From Psoroptes ovis (lineage: Eukaryota; Arthropoda; Arachnida; Sarcoptiformes; Psoroptidae), in assembly GCA_002943765.1 (NCBI GenBank), contig PQWQ01000010.1, forward strand, positions 870,501 to 934,500: 64,000 nt of DNA, in the 5' to 3' direction. Each line of letters begins with the position of its first letter. Positions within the stretch are counted from its first letter, which is position 1. The translations under genes were made by a program, and so were the position numbers. The notes under the pieces were generated by a model. The model was given only the letters and a program-made list of their open reading frames with translations, ran no database searches and was not told where the DNA came from. Positions 35,649 to 48,535 of this stretch are shown piece after piece.

Positions 35649-36400
35649 TAATAATAATAATAAAGATATCAAATGACGACAATTAGAAATTAATTCCGAA
35701 TGGCCATAATAAGTGAATCGATGTTATAAACATTTAGCCAATCAACGAATGGATGTATATAGACATGGTAAGATGATGTTTTGAGATAGTGAATTCATGT
35801 GTAATGCATCAATGGATGCTTTTGCATCTTTGCCTGTTTGGCTTATTTACATCGCCTTAAACGCCTCTATATATGAGAAACAAAGATTATCCATACATTT
35901 TACAGTGCGATTTGTATCAGTTTTTGTGTGTGTGTGTGTCGATTATCAATTGTTCAATTGAATGTGTGTGTGTGTCAATGTGTGTGTGTGTGTGCAATGA
36001 ATGAATCCACTGTTTGAAACACTGTGTTCAAATATTTTTTTTCAGATTCAAATTATTGAACAAATAAACTAAACTGAGCAAGCGGGAAAAAAAATTCTTA
36101 TTTCAAAAAATTTGAAAGAAATAAGAACAAAAATATTCTTCGAAATGAATATAAATATAAATTGGATTTGGAAAAATTTCATTAAATGAATCGCTGATGA
36201 TAATATCTGGCGAATATTTGAATGGTCAAATAGTCTTTTTCCAAAGTCTTTGAAGTATTTTGAAATCAATCTCTCGAATCTTGAAGTATTGAATAATCAA
36301 ATCAATCCGAACAAACATCAAATGATCAAACTTGACTCGAATAATTCTCATATTTTTGAATATTTTCAAATACAAATTCATTAAATTTAATTTGATTTAA

Positions 36401-39400
36401 ATGATTTTGAATTTTAAAAACAAAAAACCAAAAATGAATTTATTCAATGAAAATATGCTACAATTACAATCGTTATCAACGAAATTAAACATATTAGTCA
36501 TATCAACAATATTGATATGTTCATCATCGAATCCAGTAATTTCGAATCAAGTAATAGCAGATCAACAACAACATTCATTGATCAGTAATTTGCAACCCCA
36601 ACAACATCATCATCATCAACAACAAATCAAGCATCCATCATTATCATTATTAAAATCATTACATCAACAACAACAACATTATCCACAACAACAACAACAA
36701 CAATCCTTGTTATTATCACTAATAAAAAATAATTACAATTCATTCCATTATTTACCAAAATCATCATCATCATCATCGTATTCATATCCAATATCACCTT
36801 TGAATACTAACAATAATTATGATAATAATAATCTAAATAATGATTATCATATTAATAACGATAATCTAAATTTATGGAAACAATTTTGTAAGTATAATAT
36901 AGAATAATATTCTGGAGATATTCTGGTCATTTTTTCTATGAAATTTATTATCATATTGATATTATTAATATGATCAAATCATATGATGATCATTATTATT
37001 ATTTCATAATAACTCATCATGATAATACTGTGTTTACCATGGATAATTATACAGTATGTCTGTATGTTTGTGTCCATTGAATGAATTCAGGAATTAATGA
37101 AATAAAAATAATCATCATTTTGATGATGATGATGATCATTTTAATGATAAAGAAGATGCGGGATGCTCATCTGGACACATCCATATTCTTATATCCTTTG
37201 ATTGCTTTATTAATTCATTCATTCATTAATTGTCATTGTCATCACACAGACAGTAAACACATCCATTCATCCAATACATTCACGCATCCATTCACAAATG
37301 AATGATTTTTAATCAAAAAAAAAAATTATTTCAATTCAATTCTCTTCTGGTTCCTTGTTGTTTGATTAAATTAAATGAAAATAGCAGAATATAATTCAAA
37401 GAAAATATGTACTCGAAATATCATATATCACGTATATCATAAAATATTACGGAAGAAATTATTATTATTGAAGAAAATCTTTCATTGAATCTTGTAATAA
37501 TAATAATAATGGTTTTCAAATATTATTTTATTTCATTTATTTATCAATGTGTTTATTATCATTTAATCAAAGATGATGATGATGATGTTACTGTCTGTAA
37601 ATACATGTAGATGTTACATTCACTTGTATGTAACAACAGCAACAACAACAGCAAAAATGTAATAAGATTATTACAAGAAAGATCAAAGATGAAATAGAAA
37701 TTTAATCAATTCAATATGTTTGTGTAGCCATATATTTGATCCCAATCAATATTTGTTGCTATTTTTAAGGCCATGTTTGACCTTATTGAATGCTTTTTGA
37801 TATTAGAAAATTCAATTGAAATTCCATTTTCTTAAAATTTGAAAATTTCAAAATTGAAAAACCTTTTTCAAACTTTCATAAGTCCCTAAGTCTTCAAGTT
37901 TTAAGTCCTTTGCCCATTGTTGAAATTTGATATTTTCGAGCGTCTCTCGATTCAAATGTTTCTCAATATTTCCAGTGAAAAAAAAAAAACCTGAACAACA
38001 GCCAGGATCTTGTCAAAATGACAAGATGAAGCACCTATTTTTCAACCAATGAAAATGCCATCAACATGTCACAATCGAACCTTTGGTAACAATGGTATCA
38101 AATGAACATCGAATGGTGGTAGCTTAGTATATATCACATTTCATGAATTTTTAAAATATTCATAATTCTCATGAATTTTTTGATTTGTTTGACGTATGAA
38201 AATTAATCAAATCGAACGTATTCGCGATATTTGTAGAAATCAGAGAAAATACAAAACCCCTAAAGACGTAAATTGTATCAATATTTCCGCCAAAGAAGAG
38301 AATATTAATTAGATTTCAGTGTAATTGAATCAATTACCAGTTATCAAGAATTAATTAATTAACATAAAGTTATGATGATAATCGATAGATTTCGGGGAAC
38401 TAAAAAAAACCAAAAAATCAAAATGAACTTGATTCATTGAATCAATTCAAATTTACTTGATTTCAATTGATTAGTTTCAAATGTAAATGATTCAAGAGAA
38501 TGAGTTCCAATTCATTCAAATTCTTATTCTGATTCCCGTAGGCCCTGGGTCCATGCACCATGCATCATCATCTTGATCATCTAATACGTAATCGTAAAAT
38601 TTTCAAATGAAAATAATTAATTTCAAAAATTTCATCATCATCATCATCATCATCATCAAAATCATTTATCTTTCTCATTCATTGATTGAAATCAAATTCG
38701 AAATAAATAAATAAATAAAGATAAATAGATCGAAATAAATTGAAAATCTGAAAATCTGAAAATTTTGAAATTGAAAATGTCAAATATTCGAAATTAATAT
38801 TGATTTTTTTTTCTCAAATAATATCATATGATATGATATGATATGAAATGATATTATGATATGATATTGTATCATGGCTAAACACAATTTACATTTCATT
38901 ATTGGTTTTCTAATATTGGAAATATCTATTTGATTTAGTTTGATTTGATTCATTTATTATTATTTTTCCAAATTTGAAATTATTCATTTTCGAATTTAAA
39001 ATTAATAAACAATCATATGATGGATGAAGTTTTAAGAATGATGATTTAATTGGAATTGGTTTCGATGATGATGATGATGATGATGATGAAAATTTCATTC
39101 CAATTTTCCAATCAAAAATTTTTCAATATTGAATTAGCTTCAGGACATGTTTATCCGATGAGTTTGATGAAGCTATAAGCAAATAATTTTCGAAATTCTT
39201 GAATCGAAGAATCAAGAATCGAAATAACTTTTTTTCAAATTCAAATTCAAAATGCAAATATTCTGATTTTCATTATTAGTCAAACAAATTGAATGAGAGT
39301 CAATACAACAAATCAAAAGTTTCAATTTTTCAGTATTTCACAATTATTTGATTATTTGTTTTTTATTAATAGTTTTTTGCAGATATTTCAACATTTGCCA

Positions 39401-40828
39401 GATTCAATTTGAGACTTAATATTAAATCTGTCAAATGATGATCAATATTGTTTGTGTTTGTGTTTGTTTACATTCAATATTCTTGTGACATTTTGCTTAT
39501 TTGACACAGTTTAATGTGTATTAAAATCAACTAATCAATTTCTCAATTTAATCGACTGATCAAAACTGCTTTATGATTATGTCAATCAAAATTAATTAGT
39601 TTTCGATTTATTTGATTTGATTTGATTTGTTTATTTTATTTTTATTTATTTGTTTAATTTGTATCTATATTTGATTTGATTTGATTTGATTCTAGATTAT
39701 GATAACAGTGTTGATAATAGCAAAGATGCAGGCGATGATGTTGTTGGTGGCGATGCTGCTGCTGCCGCTGCTGATGATGAATTCAATGATGATGATTATG
39801 ATGAAGCATTCAATGATCAACGATTAATTAAACAAAGTAAATACATCAAACCGAAATCACCGATGATGAATACGTATAAAAAATCGCTATTGAATGATGA
39901 AGGTATGCGTTTTCGGCGGTCAGATACATCGATATCGCTGTTGAATAATGAAGGAATGCGATTCCGACGGCCAGATGCATTGTTGAATGATGAAGGTATG
40001 CGATTTCGACGTCAACCAAATTCATTGTTCAATGGTGAAGGTATGCGTTTTCGAAGGCCAGATACCTTGTTAACGAATGAAGGAATGCGTTTTCGACGAG
40101 CAAATACTTTGCTCAACGATGAAGGTATGCGATTTCGACGGCAACAAGAAGCACTACTGAATGATGAAGGAATGCGTTTTAGACGTAATACGAAAAATTC
40201 TTTGCTTAACAATGAAGGAATGCGTTTTAAGAGGCCATTATTTTTATTAAATGAAGATGGTGGATTTCGTTTTAAAAAAAATCCAAATGAAATATTACAA
40301 AAAAATTTATTAATTCGAAAATCAGTATTAGATGGTGAAGGTTTACGTTTTAAGAAAAGTTTTTCATCATCGCCATCATCATCATCATCATTATCATCAT
40401 TGAATTCTGAAGAAATCAACGCAAAAAAACCATCAACAAATGATCAACGACAACAAGCGCAACAAGGCAAGTTATCAAAATCATTTCCCATTAACATTAA
40501 TACTAATAATAATAATAATAATAATACTAACGATATAAATATGAATGAAAATAATTTAAATAATGATGATACTAATAATAATTATTATGAAAATAATAAT
40601 ATCGATGATTATGATAATGATTCTATTAATAATAACCCTAATAATAATAATAATAATATTAATAATAGGAAACAATTAATCAATGATAATGATGATAATG
40701 GTGTTGGTGGTGTCGTTGATCATGTTGGTGGACGTCATACTAGTGATGAAGATGGTGGCGAGGGTGGCAGCGGTGGTGATATAAAAAATCTCAACGATAT
40801 TTTAAATGGTGAAGGGATGCGTTTTTAA
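36401..40828 (+). CDS. Neuropeptide-like precursor with repeated EGMRF peptides
   Basis: Join 36401..36887 and 39696..40828 (2.8 kb intron, GTAAGT donor, TCTAG acceptor, joined as QF-YYDNSVDNS), 539 residues. The start may be the ATG at 36401 or one shortly after. A hydrophobic signal segment LNILVISTILICSSSNPVIS follows, then Gln/His-rich spacer. Exon 2 encodes eight units ending NDEGMRF, NNEGMRF, NGEGMRF or TNEGMRF, each followed by RR or KR. Two variants follow, NEDGGFRF-KK and DGEGLRF-KK. A last unit NGEGMRF is the exact C-terminus of the protein. RFRR/RFKR fits furin or PC cleavage (R-x-K/R-R), after which a carboxypeptidase would leave ...GMRF. No Gly follows any Phe, so the peptides would not be amidated. 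I do not recognise this as a named arthropod neuropeptide. Confidence 0.85.
36888..39695 (+). other. Long intron of the EGMRF precursor gene
   Basis: A 2.8 kb intron bounded by T|GTAAGTATAA and TTGATTCTAG|AT, unusually long for this window. It contains only low-complexity tracts (ATC runs near 38635-38660, ATATG repeats near 38823-38850, GAT run near 39066-39090) and TTGAT runs before the acceptor. No nested gene was seen. Confidence 0.7.
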
Positions 40829-42952
40829 ACATCATTCACACAGCACTCTTAGCAACTACAGCAGCAACCATAACCAATAGAAAATGCATAATCTTACCAT
40901 TTGATTTCAAAAAATAAAATAAAAATAAAATAAACTTTAATCATCGCTTCAAAACAAGCTTAAAACATCATTTAAAGTTTTTGATTTGATTTTCCATTTG
41001 AAAAAACTTATTGAATTTTTTCACACAAAAAAAAACACCACAAACCATCAAATTTCAATTTCAAATTTGATTTGTTTTTACACACAAATAAACAACACAA
41101 TTATCGTCGATATTTCAAAAAAAAAAAAAATACAAATGTTTTCTCTTCCCCCCATTTAGAGAGACAACAACAAAGCAAACGAAATCGGTGCAAAATTTCA
41201 TAATTTCAAATTTCAAATTGTCTATCTACATGTGTGTGTGTGTGTGTGTTTGAATCAATTAATCCAATACACCAAAACAAAAACAATTGTATCAATTGAT
41301 GACCACATTCATTCATTCATTCATTTAATTTTTTTTTCTCTCATTAAGCCACCACCACAATGACAAATGATTATTGAACATTTTGATTATCATTCATCCA
41401 TTCATTCATTTACATTTGAAATCCAATCATTTAAAAACATTTTCATAACGAAACAATTCTCGATCAATCGAAGAAACAAATTTTTTGAAGGAACAAATTG
41501 AAATTGATTCATTCATTGACATTGACATTTGGACACATGTTTTATTTATTTTTGTTTTTCAAATTTTTCCTTGAAAAAAAAATTCAATTCAATCAATGAA
41601 TTCATTTCGATTAATTTCATGTTTTTAGATGATTGTTTTATTGATTCATAATTTCTTTTATTTTTTCTTTGGATCAAAATGGAATAAATTCATTTAATTC
41701 AATCAGAATATTTAAATTCAAAAATAAATGGAATTTTCCTTGATGCATTTCAATGTCCCAGGGTTTGATTGATTGATTAATTTTTCCTTAATTCTTCTGG
41801 CAATTGGTCGTGCTGAATGGCGGGAAATTTTCTTCGAAAATTTGAAAAAAAATTTGAAAAAAAAATTTCAAGTCGTCCTTTATGAATGGACCCGAAAAAT
41901 TTAAATTCAAAAAAATGTGGCAATTTTAAATTTCTAAAAAAAAAACATAAAAAAATGAAAAATGAGACATTTAAACGTTTTAGAGTCGGCGCATTTTGAA
42001 TTAAAATTTTTTTTTCAGCTAAATGTTTTTTTGCCCCCGCGAAATTTTTTGGGTGGATCCATCATCCATGTATGCTTATGGCTGTTTGTTTGTTTTGCAA
42101 CTGCATATGTTTTGTTTTTTCAACTGATTTTTCAAGTGAATTTAAGCAGCAAAAATAGCCATTAACACCGACAAAAAAAAACCGTTTTTTCCCTCACATT
42201 TTCAATGAGTTAACTGGCTAAATGAGCGACTAAAGTAATCTTGTCAAACTGGTGTTTTGTTTTATTTTTCATAAATTCGCAAAAATCAATGACCATTCTT
42301 CGTGTTTAAATTTTGTCACCGTTTTGTCCAAACAAATCAATTCACAAGTGATCAGCTCAATTCACTCATTGAAAGCTTTCGGAAAAGGTAAAATACTGGT
42401 TTTTATGGTTTGATTTGATTCGTCCGTTTTCGGTACATCGAACAACATATTGAGCATCATTCGGTCATCAACATCGTTTTCGGTTTTGATCTGAAATGAT
42501 TTGATCATCATCATCATCAAATTACAATTGTAAATGACCAGTATTCGGTATGTGTTGTGGTTTATTTCCAGCAAAAATATTTAAATAATTTCTTTTTTTT
42601 GAATAATTTAGAAATTTACATCGTTGATTTGTCATTGATCTTTCTCTCTTTTTTTAACTTCATTTCATTCAATTATCATTGAATTATCATGTGAGTATTT
42701 GTGTGTCTATGAGTGTTTGATTCAAAGCTGTGTTCATATTTTAAAATTTCGTGTCAATCTTAATATTTTCGTTTTTTGTTTTGTTGTTGTTTTTTGATGT
42801 GTTTTCACTTTCGAAATTGATGTGTTTGAAATTATTTTCGATTTAGTTCAACTCATTCAATTCAACATATTTGAATGGTGGTCGGTTGTCAGTTTTAATG
42901 TTTTATTTATGTGTGTTTTGTTTTCATTCAAAATTAAATTTTAATTGAAAAA
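40829..42952. other. Intergenic DNA, EGMRF gene / septin gene
   Basis: 2.1 kb. AATAAAATAAA clusters at about 40914-40932 are likely poly(A) signals for the EGMRF gene. A TG run near 41231-41250, CATT runs, and unremarkable AT-rich sequence upstream of the septin. Short frames (41962-42165, 42362-42574) are not convincing. Confidence 0.55.
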
Positions 42953-44715
42953 ATGTCTGAACAACAACCGCAGCAACAACCACTTGGTGATACTAATCAA
43001 ATGATTAGTTCAGCATCAACGAACTCGAATCAAACAGCCAAACCAATCGTATCGAATAAACCAAAAATTCCATTACAACCAATAACGACACATGGTAATA
43101 TACAACAACAATCGCAACAACAGCCACAACTTCAACAATCATCGACTATGAAATCAATACATTCAAATGGTTCCAGCAGCCATCAAACAAATGGTTCAAT
43201 GATGAATGGTAATGTTAATCAAACAAATGGTAATGGTCTTGCTATCAACAATGGACAACAAAATGGTCATCGTGTACTGCGGCCAGAAACATATGTTGGT
43301 TTCGATACACTGCCAGATCAATTAGTATCACGTGTTATTCGTGATGGTTTTGGTTTCAACATTTTAGCTTTAGGTGCTACTGGTGTTGGTAAAACAACAT
43401 TATTAGAAGCATTGTTCAATACGAAATTATCATCAGATCAATCATCAACCCGTAGCCATAATATGTCCGGTGTATCAGTAACGACACAACAAATCGAATT
43501 GAATGAAGGTAATATTAAACTTAAATTGACTTTAGTCGAATCAAAAGGTTTTGGCGATCAAATTGATAAAAGTAAGTGAATTTAATTTCGTTCAAGTTTT
43601 TCCGTTTAATATTAATTTCAATTAATTTATTTTCAATATATATTTTTGCCAAAATCAAAAGCCGATTCATTTAAACCGATTGTCGAATATATTGATGAAC
43701 ATTTTGAAAAATATCTTCAAGAAGAATTAAAAATACATCGTTCACAAAGTCCATTAACTGATAGCCGTATACATTGTTGTATTTATATGCTATCACCAGT
43801 TGGCCATGGTTTACGTGCATTAGATTTAGTGACAATGAAAGCATTGCATAATAAAGTAAATTTAATACCAATTATTGGCAAAGCTGATACAATCACCAAA
43901 CAAGAATTGGAAAAATTACGTACACGTATTACAAATGAATTAAATAGTAATGGTATTGAATATTATCGTTTTCCAGTTGATGATTCTGAAGTCTCCGATA
44001 TTAATACAACAAATAATTCATTGACACCGTTTGCTGTTGTTGCCAGTAATGAATTCATTAGAATTGGCAGCAAACATATTCGTGCTCGACAATATCCATG
44101 GGGAACTGTACATGGTATTATTATTATTATTATTTGTTTATTTTATTTTAATTTTATTTCTTTTGTTTATTGATTGCCATATATTTCTATTCATCTTTTC
44201 AAAAAAAAAAAAAAAAAAAAATAGTTGAAAATGAAAATCATTGCGATTTTGTACGATTACGTGACATGGTAATTCGTGTGAATATGGAAGATTTACGTTT
44301 CACTACACATTCCAAACATTATGAATTATATCGTCGTGTACGTTTACAACAAATGGGTTTCGGTGGTGATGAAAATGAAATGGATCGTTCAAGTTTTAAT
44401 GAAACATTTGAATGGCGTCATCGTGCATTGAAAGAATCATTGCAACGGCGTGAAGAAGAAATGCGTGCAAATTTTGTACAACGTGTCAAAGACAAGGAAC
44501 AAGAACTGAAAGAAGCCGAAAGAGAAATGCATAATCGTTTTGATCGTTTAAAACGTGAAAATGGTGAAGAAAAAAAGCGATTAGAAAGAGAACGGATAAT
44601 GTTGGAAGAAGAAATGCAAGCATTCGCATCGAAAAAAGCATCCGTACTTGGTAGTAGTACAATGTTACCGATGGTTGCTGGTAAAATAATTGTGGATAAA
44701 TCGAAAAAGAAATAA
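42953..44715 (+). CDS. Septin, SEPTIN6/8/11 group
   Basis: Join 42953..43571, 43662..44114, 44225..44715; 520 residues. Septins are filament-forming GTPases of the cell cortex and cytokinetic ring. The N-terminus (~100 residues) is Gln/Asn/Ser-rich and longer than usual. The GTPase domain has P-loop GATGVGKTTL (~143), LVESKGFGDQIDK (switch II, with E-S-K-G in place of DTxG), AKAD-equivalent IIGKADT, and WGTV-VENENHCDFVRLRDMVIR across the third splice. The septin unique element and a coiled coil (EEEMRANFVQRVKDKEQELK, EREMHNRFDRLKRENG) end the protein. The ESKGFGDQ switch and the coiled coil mark the SEPTIN6 group. The second intron is short and ends in a long poly-A before TAG, an unusual acceptor. 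Confidence 0.92.
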
Positions 44716-46041
44716 GAAATACATGAATATTCCATTATGAGATAAGAATTCAAATCAGAATCAAGAAGAAGTGGCCAACAATTGGACCAAACAATTCCAA
44801 AAGCATCAATTCCAAAATACGTAATATTCACAATCATTCATTCATTCATTCAGCAAATACATTTATTATCATATCTCATTTACATAATTACATTTTTAAA
44901 TTTAAATTTAAAAGAATTATCATTTCAACGTTCATGAATACGTTCGCCAATAATCATCAACATCGTTTTCATCCATTTTTATTATTATCATTATTATTTC
45001 AACAAATCTCAGCAAAAAAAAAAAAATCTTTTTGTACCGATTTCAAATCACGCACACACAAATTCACATTCATTTCACAACCAAATGTGGATCATATTTA
45101 AAATTATTATTATTATTATTATTATTTGAAAATTGTAATATTTGAAACAAATCGAATCGAAGCTAAAAAAAATCCTTAATCATAATTCAATGATTCCAAG
45201 AAAATTCAAAAATTTATAAATTGCCAAACGATAAACATTTGAAAATTTGCCAAAAAAAAAAAATTTGAAATTATCATAAATATTAAGATTAATATGTGTC
45301 CAGAATTATCATCATCATCATCATCACCATTATCGATATTTTCAAAAATTGAATGGTGGACAATCGCGTATTATTTATGTTTATTTTTATGAATAAGAAA
45401 CAAGAATAAGAAATGAAATTTGAAGGTTTAGAAGAGAAATGAAATTTGGTTTAGAAGAGAAATGAAATTATTCCAAATGGAATTTATATATTTAAATTAA
45501 TAGTATTCAAATTTCAATTCAAATACTTCCTTTCAAAATAATACCAAACAAATATAGATATGTCAATTGTGTTTAATTTCTCTTCGATAATTGATTATTA
45601 TATTACATTACAATACATTAAGTATTTAAAGAAGAAGAAGAAGAAAACGATTTTTTTAAAAGTATTTATTATTATTATTATTATTATGAATATCATCATT
45701 ACTTACTTAATATTTCATACGATTGCCATAATACTATTATCATTATTAAGATATCAATTCATTGAATTAATAAAGAATTGAATTTTTTTTTTTAAATTTA
45801 CTCGTAATATTTTTAATAATTTAAATTACAAAAAATGTCAAGGGTTGTATTGGATTATTTTTGAATTGTTTGAAATCTTTTTAATATTATTTTTTATTGA
45901 ACATTTTGAATTTGAATTTATTATGATAAGTTTCACAATCCTGTGTGAAATTCATTTTTATTTAAAAATATATATTAAGAGATATGGTATTATTATTTGA
46001 CAGAATTTCCATTATATTTAAGCAACCAGTTTTTCTTCATT
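44716..46041. other. Intergenic DNA after the septin gene
   Basis: 1.3 kb of 3' UTR and intergenic sequence with TTA, ATC and AAG simple repeats. AATAAA-like signals occur. No supported gene. Confidence 0.55.
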
Positions 46042-46453
46042 CTATCGACCATAACCAATACCACCACCTCCACCGAAACCGCCAGCACCACCAAAACCAC
46101 CGCCAGTATAACTGTGTGGACCACGAAAACCACCGAATGCGACCAGCGAAATCGGTACCGGTATTCCTTCAACGATTGGTGGTTTCATTATTCTATTTTA
46201 GTTCAATAAAAATCAATTTCAAATAGATTAATTTCAGGAATCGGGCCAATTTTCAAAATTGAAATACATACGGAATCGGTACCGGGATTGGTACAGGGAA
46301 AAATTTACTAGTACCAAGGGCTGCAGCAGCTATCGCTGCTGCTGTTGCCGCTTTAATACCTTTAATCGGAAACGATAACGTTGAATCCAAATGACAAACA
46401 ATAATAAAGATAGTGATGCAAAATAAATATAAATAAATATGTAAATGTTTCAT
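46042..46453 (-). CDS. Secreted PVPIPIP-motif, Gly-rich peptide (paralogue A)
   Basis: Join on the minus strand 46453..46272 and 46192..46042, 110 residues. It has a signal peptide MKHLHIYLYLFCITIFIIVC, then an Ala-rich helix (ATAAAIAAAALG) and the motif FFPVPIPVPIP, whose codons run up to a GTATGT donor. After the intron the frame resumes as IMKPPIVEGIPVPISLVAFG and ends in a Gly-rich tail (GGGFGGAGGFGGGGGIGYGR). Paralogue B at 48536 has the same layout and the same splice position inside the proline motif. The composition recalls arthropod cuticle, silk-like or antimicrobial Gly-rich peptides. No family is claimed. A minus-strand TATATAAA lies at 46658-46665. Confidence 0.72.
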
Positions 46454-46657
46454 TTTTAAAAATTTTATTTTATGGAAATATTTGTTGGTTATAATTTGGT
46501 TTTATTCGATTTAAAATTTATTTATGAATGTTATTCAAATTTCAATTGTTTTTTACATTTGATTTCAAATTTTGATCATGTATCAACGGTTGTATGAATG
46601 CGTCGTGATTTGAATGAATCGAGAAAATTGTACAAAGGATCATTTGATCATTTATCA

Positions 46658-46665
46658 TTTATATA
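46658..46665 (-). promoter_or_regulatory. Candidate TATA box of paralogue A
   Basis: TATATAAA on the minus strand, about 205 bp upstream of the ATG at 46453. Confidence 0.42.
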
Positions 46666-46952
46666 CGACACAGATTTTCATTTCAAATGAAAATTTTGTT
46701 TTTTTCTGAACAACAAACAAAGAAATAGAAAAACCAATCAAGAATGGTCAGCTGGCCAAAGAAAAAAAGGGAGAAAACCCAGAAATAAACAGATTTTTAC
46801 CTTATTTTCTGGCAAGAAAATAAAATAAAATCACATATTTTGTACGTGTTATTATCAAATTACAATAATAAAAATTTGAAAAAATTTGAAACAGGAATTA
46901 ATTTTCCAATTTTATTGCAATGAATCATAAACAAAGATTTTTCCACATTTAC

Positions 46953-46986
<34 letters not shown>

Positions 46987-48177
46987 TAAGACGTGTGACA
47001 TAAGGCTAAATAACATAATGATATAATAATAATAATAATGGTCAACAATAAATAATATTAAATAAATAAATGAATAAATAATGATAATTTGTAATTTTTA
47101 ACGATTGAAAATGGTTTGCGTCAAGCAAGTTTTATTGTTGTTCCAAGCGTTGCGAACAAAATCAATGGTCCAAAAGCGTTGTTTGAACAAATATGTTTCT
47201 CTGGTCACAAACACAAAGATCACTGATTGACACCATTAATGAATGTGAAAAATTATATTTCACAAAATTTTCAAATTGAAATCAAAAATGAAATGTTTAT
47301 GAATTAAAAATTATTGATCGCTTCAATGATTTTCATAAAATTATGAATCGATTTGAATATTATTCACATATTATTACATGTTAATCTATGAATATATGAA
47401 ACGACCAGAAAAATTTATATATTTCATGGTTTGAAGATTTTTTTTCAGAGACTTAAAGTGTCATAATAATAATGAAAAATTGGTCATCAAATTTTTTCAA
47501 ATTTTGACAATTTGCAAATAATTTTTGAACAAATTATGGTGACTTTTAAATTGATTTAAATAATTTCATTTCTTTTACAAAATATCCGTACACACTCATT
47601 AAAGATTATCATTTAATAATTTGAATACGATCTCACCCGATGAATAATGGTTTAATCATTTTGTAAGTGACGAATTCGAGCACAAATTTCATTGTTCATA
47701 ATAAATGAACAATGAAAATTTTAAATCGAGTTCATTTATTAATTAATTTTAAATATTTGTTGTGTTTTGTTTTGTTCTGTTCATTGATCATAATCATTTA
47801 TTTAATGGTCACCCAAAGATTCAAAGATAATGACACACACACACAATATCCGAAAATGACCGTCTCTCTCTCTCTTTGGACTGGAACTAGCTGAATCAGT
47901 GGCACCTTCCTGTTCGTTCACACACACACACCAACACATTGACGATATGCAAGAATGAATGAATGAATTGTCAATCATTGCTTCGCTTGTCATAATATTT
48001 GATCAGTTGTTGATTATAATTCATGATTCATTGATAATCAAAAAAAAAAATCACTCTTTCTTTTTGTTTCGCAAAGGGTTTTCAATGATTTTCACAATGA
48101 ATTTCTTATGATTGGACAGAGAAATATCAAAGACAAGAAGGAGAAATCAATGGGAAAATCATTGGTGAAAATTGCAG

Positions 48178-48184
48178 TATAAAA
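48178..48184 (+). promoter_or_regulatory. Candidate TATA box of paralogue B
   Basis: TATAAAA in the context TTGCAGTATAAAATGTTCAG, about 350 bp upstream of the chosen ATG. It is followed by a GC-richer stretch (CCGTATTCGGGTTGCG) that could hold the start site. Confidence 0.42.
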
Positions 48185-48535
48185 TGTTCAGTTCCGTATT
48201 CGGGTTGCGTTGATCAATCGGGTTTCATGAAAATTTTACGCGTGTTTCTATTTTGTTTGTATTATCCTTTGAATGAAATTGGTTATTTGAATATTTGAAG
48301 ACTTAAATCTTTGAATATTTTCAATTGAAAAAATTTTGCATCATTTCATATGTTTTAAATGTGAATCAAATTCATCAATCATCAATCAGTGTTCAAATCA
48401 GTTTCAAATTACTTCAAATACATTGTTCATGATTCACATCATTTGTTCCACAGTCAATATTTTAAAATAAATCAAACAAATCAATTGATTAAAATTTTCA
48501 CAAATATGTTATTAATACCAAGACCATCGAACAAA

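Larger units (their letters stand above)
33262..36400. other. Intergenic DNA with microsatellites and one MITE
   Basis: About 3.1 kb without a supported gene. It contains a (GTT)n run of about 16 units at 34662-34708, TG tracts at 33875-33900, 35449-35480 and 35928-35992, TTTA/AAAT runs, and MITE copy 6. TATATAT at 35869-35875 is a possible core promoter for the neuropeptide gene, but lies ~530 bp from its ATG. Confidence 0.6.
46454..48535. other. Shared upstream region of the head-to-head paralogues
   Basis: 2.1 kb between two divergent related genes. Contains minus-strand TATATAAA at 46658-46665, a 30 bp poly-A at 46954-46983, CA and TC tracts near 47831-47875 and 47919-47935, and plus-strand TATAAAA at 48178-48184. 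No coding sequence recognised. Confidence 0.6.

Noticed and set aside
40012..40419. Minus-strand frame rich in RIPS repeats
   Set aside because: Shadow of the repeated EGMRF coding units on the plus strand.
41962..42165. Plus-strand 67-residue hydrophobic frame
   Set aside because: Lies in T-rich intergenic sequence, no homologous partner or conserved motif; probably chance.
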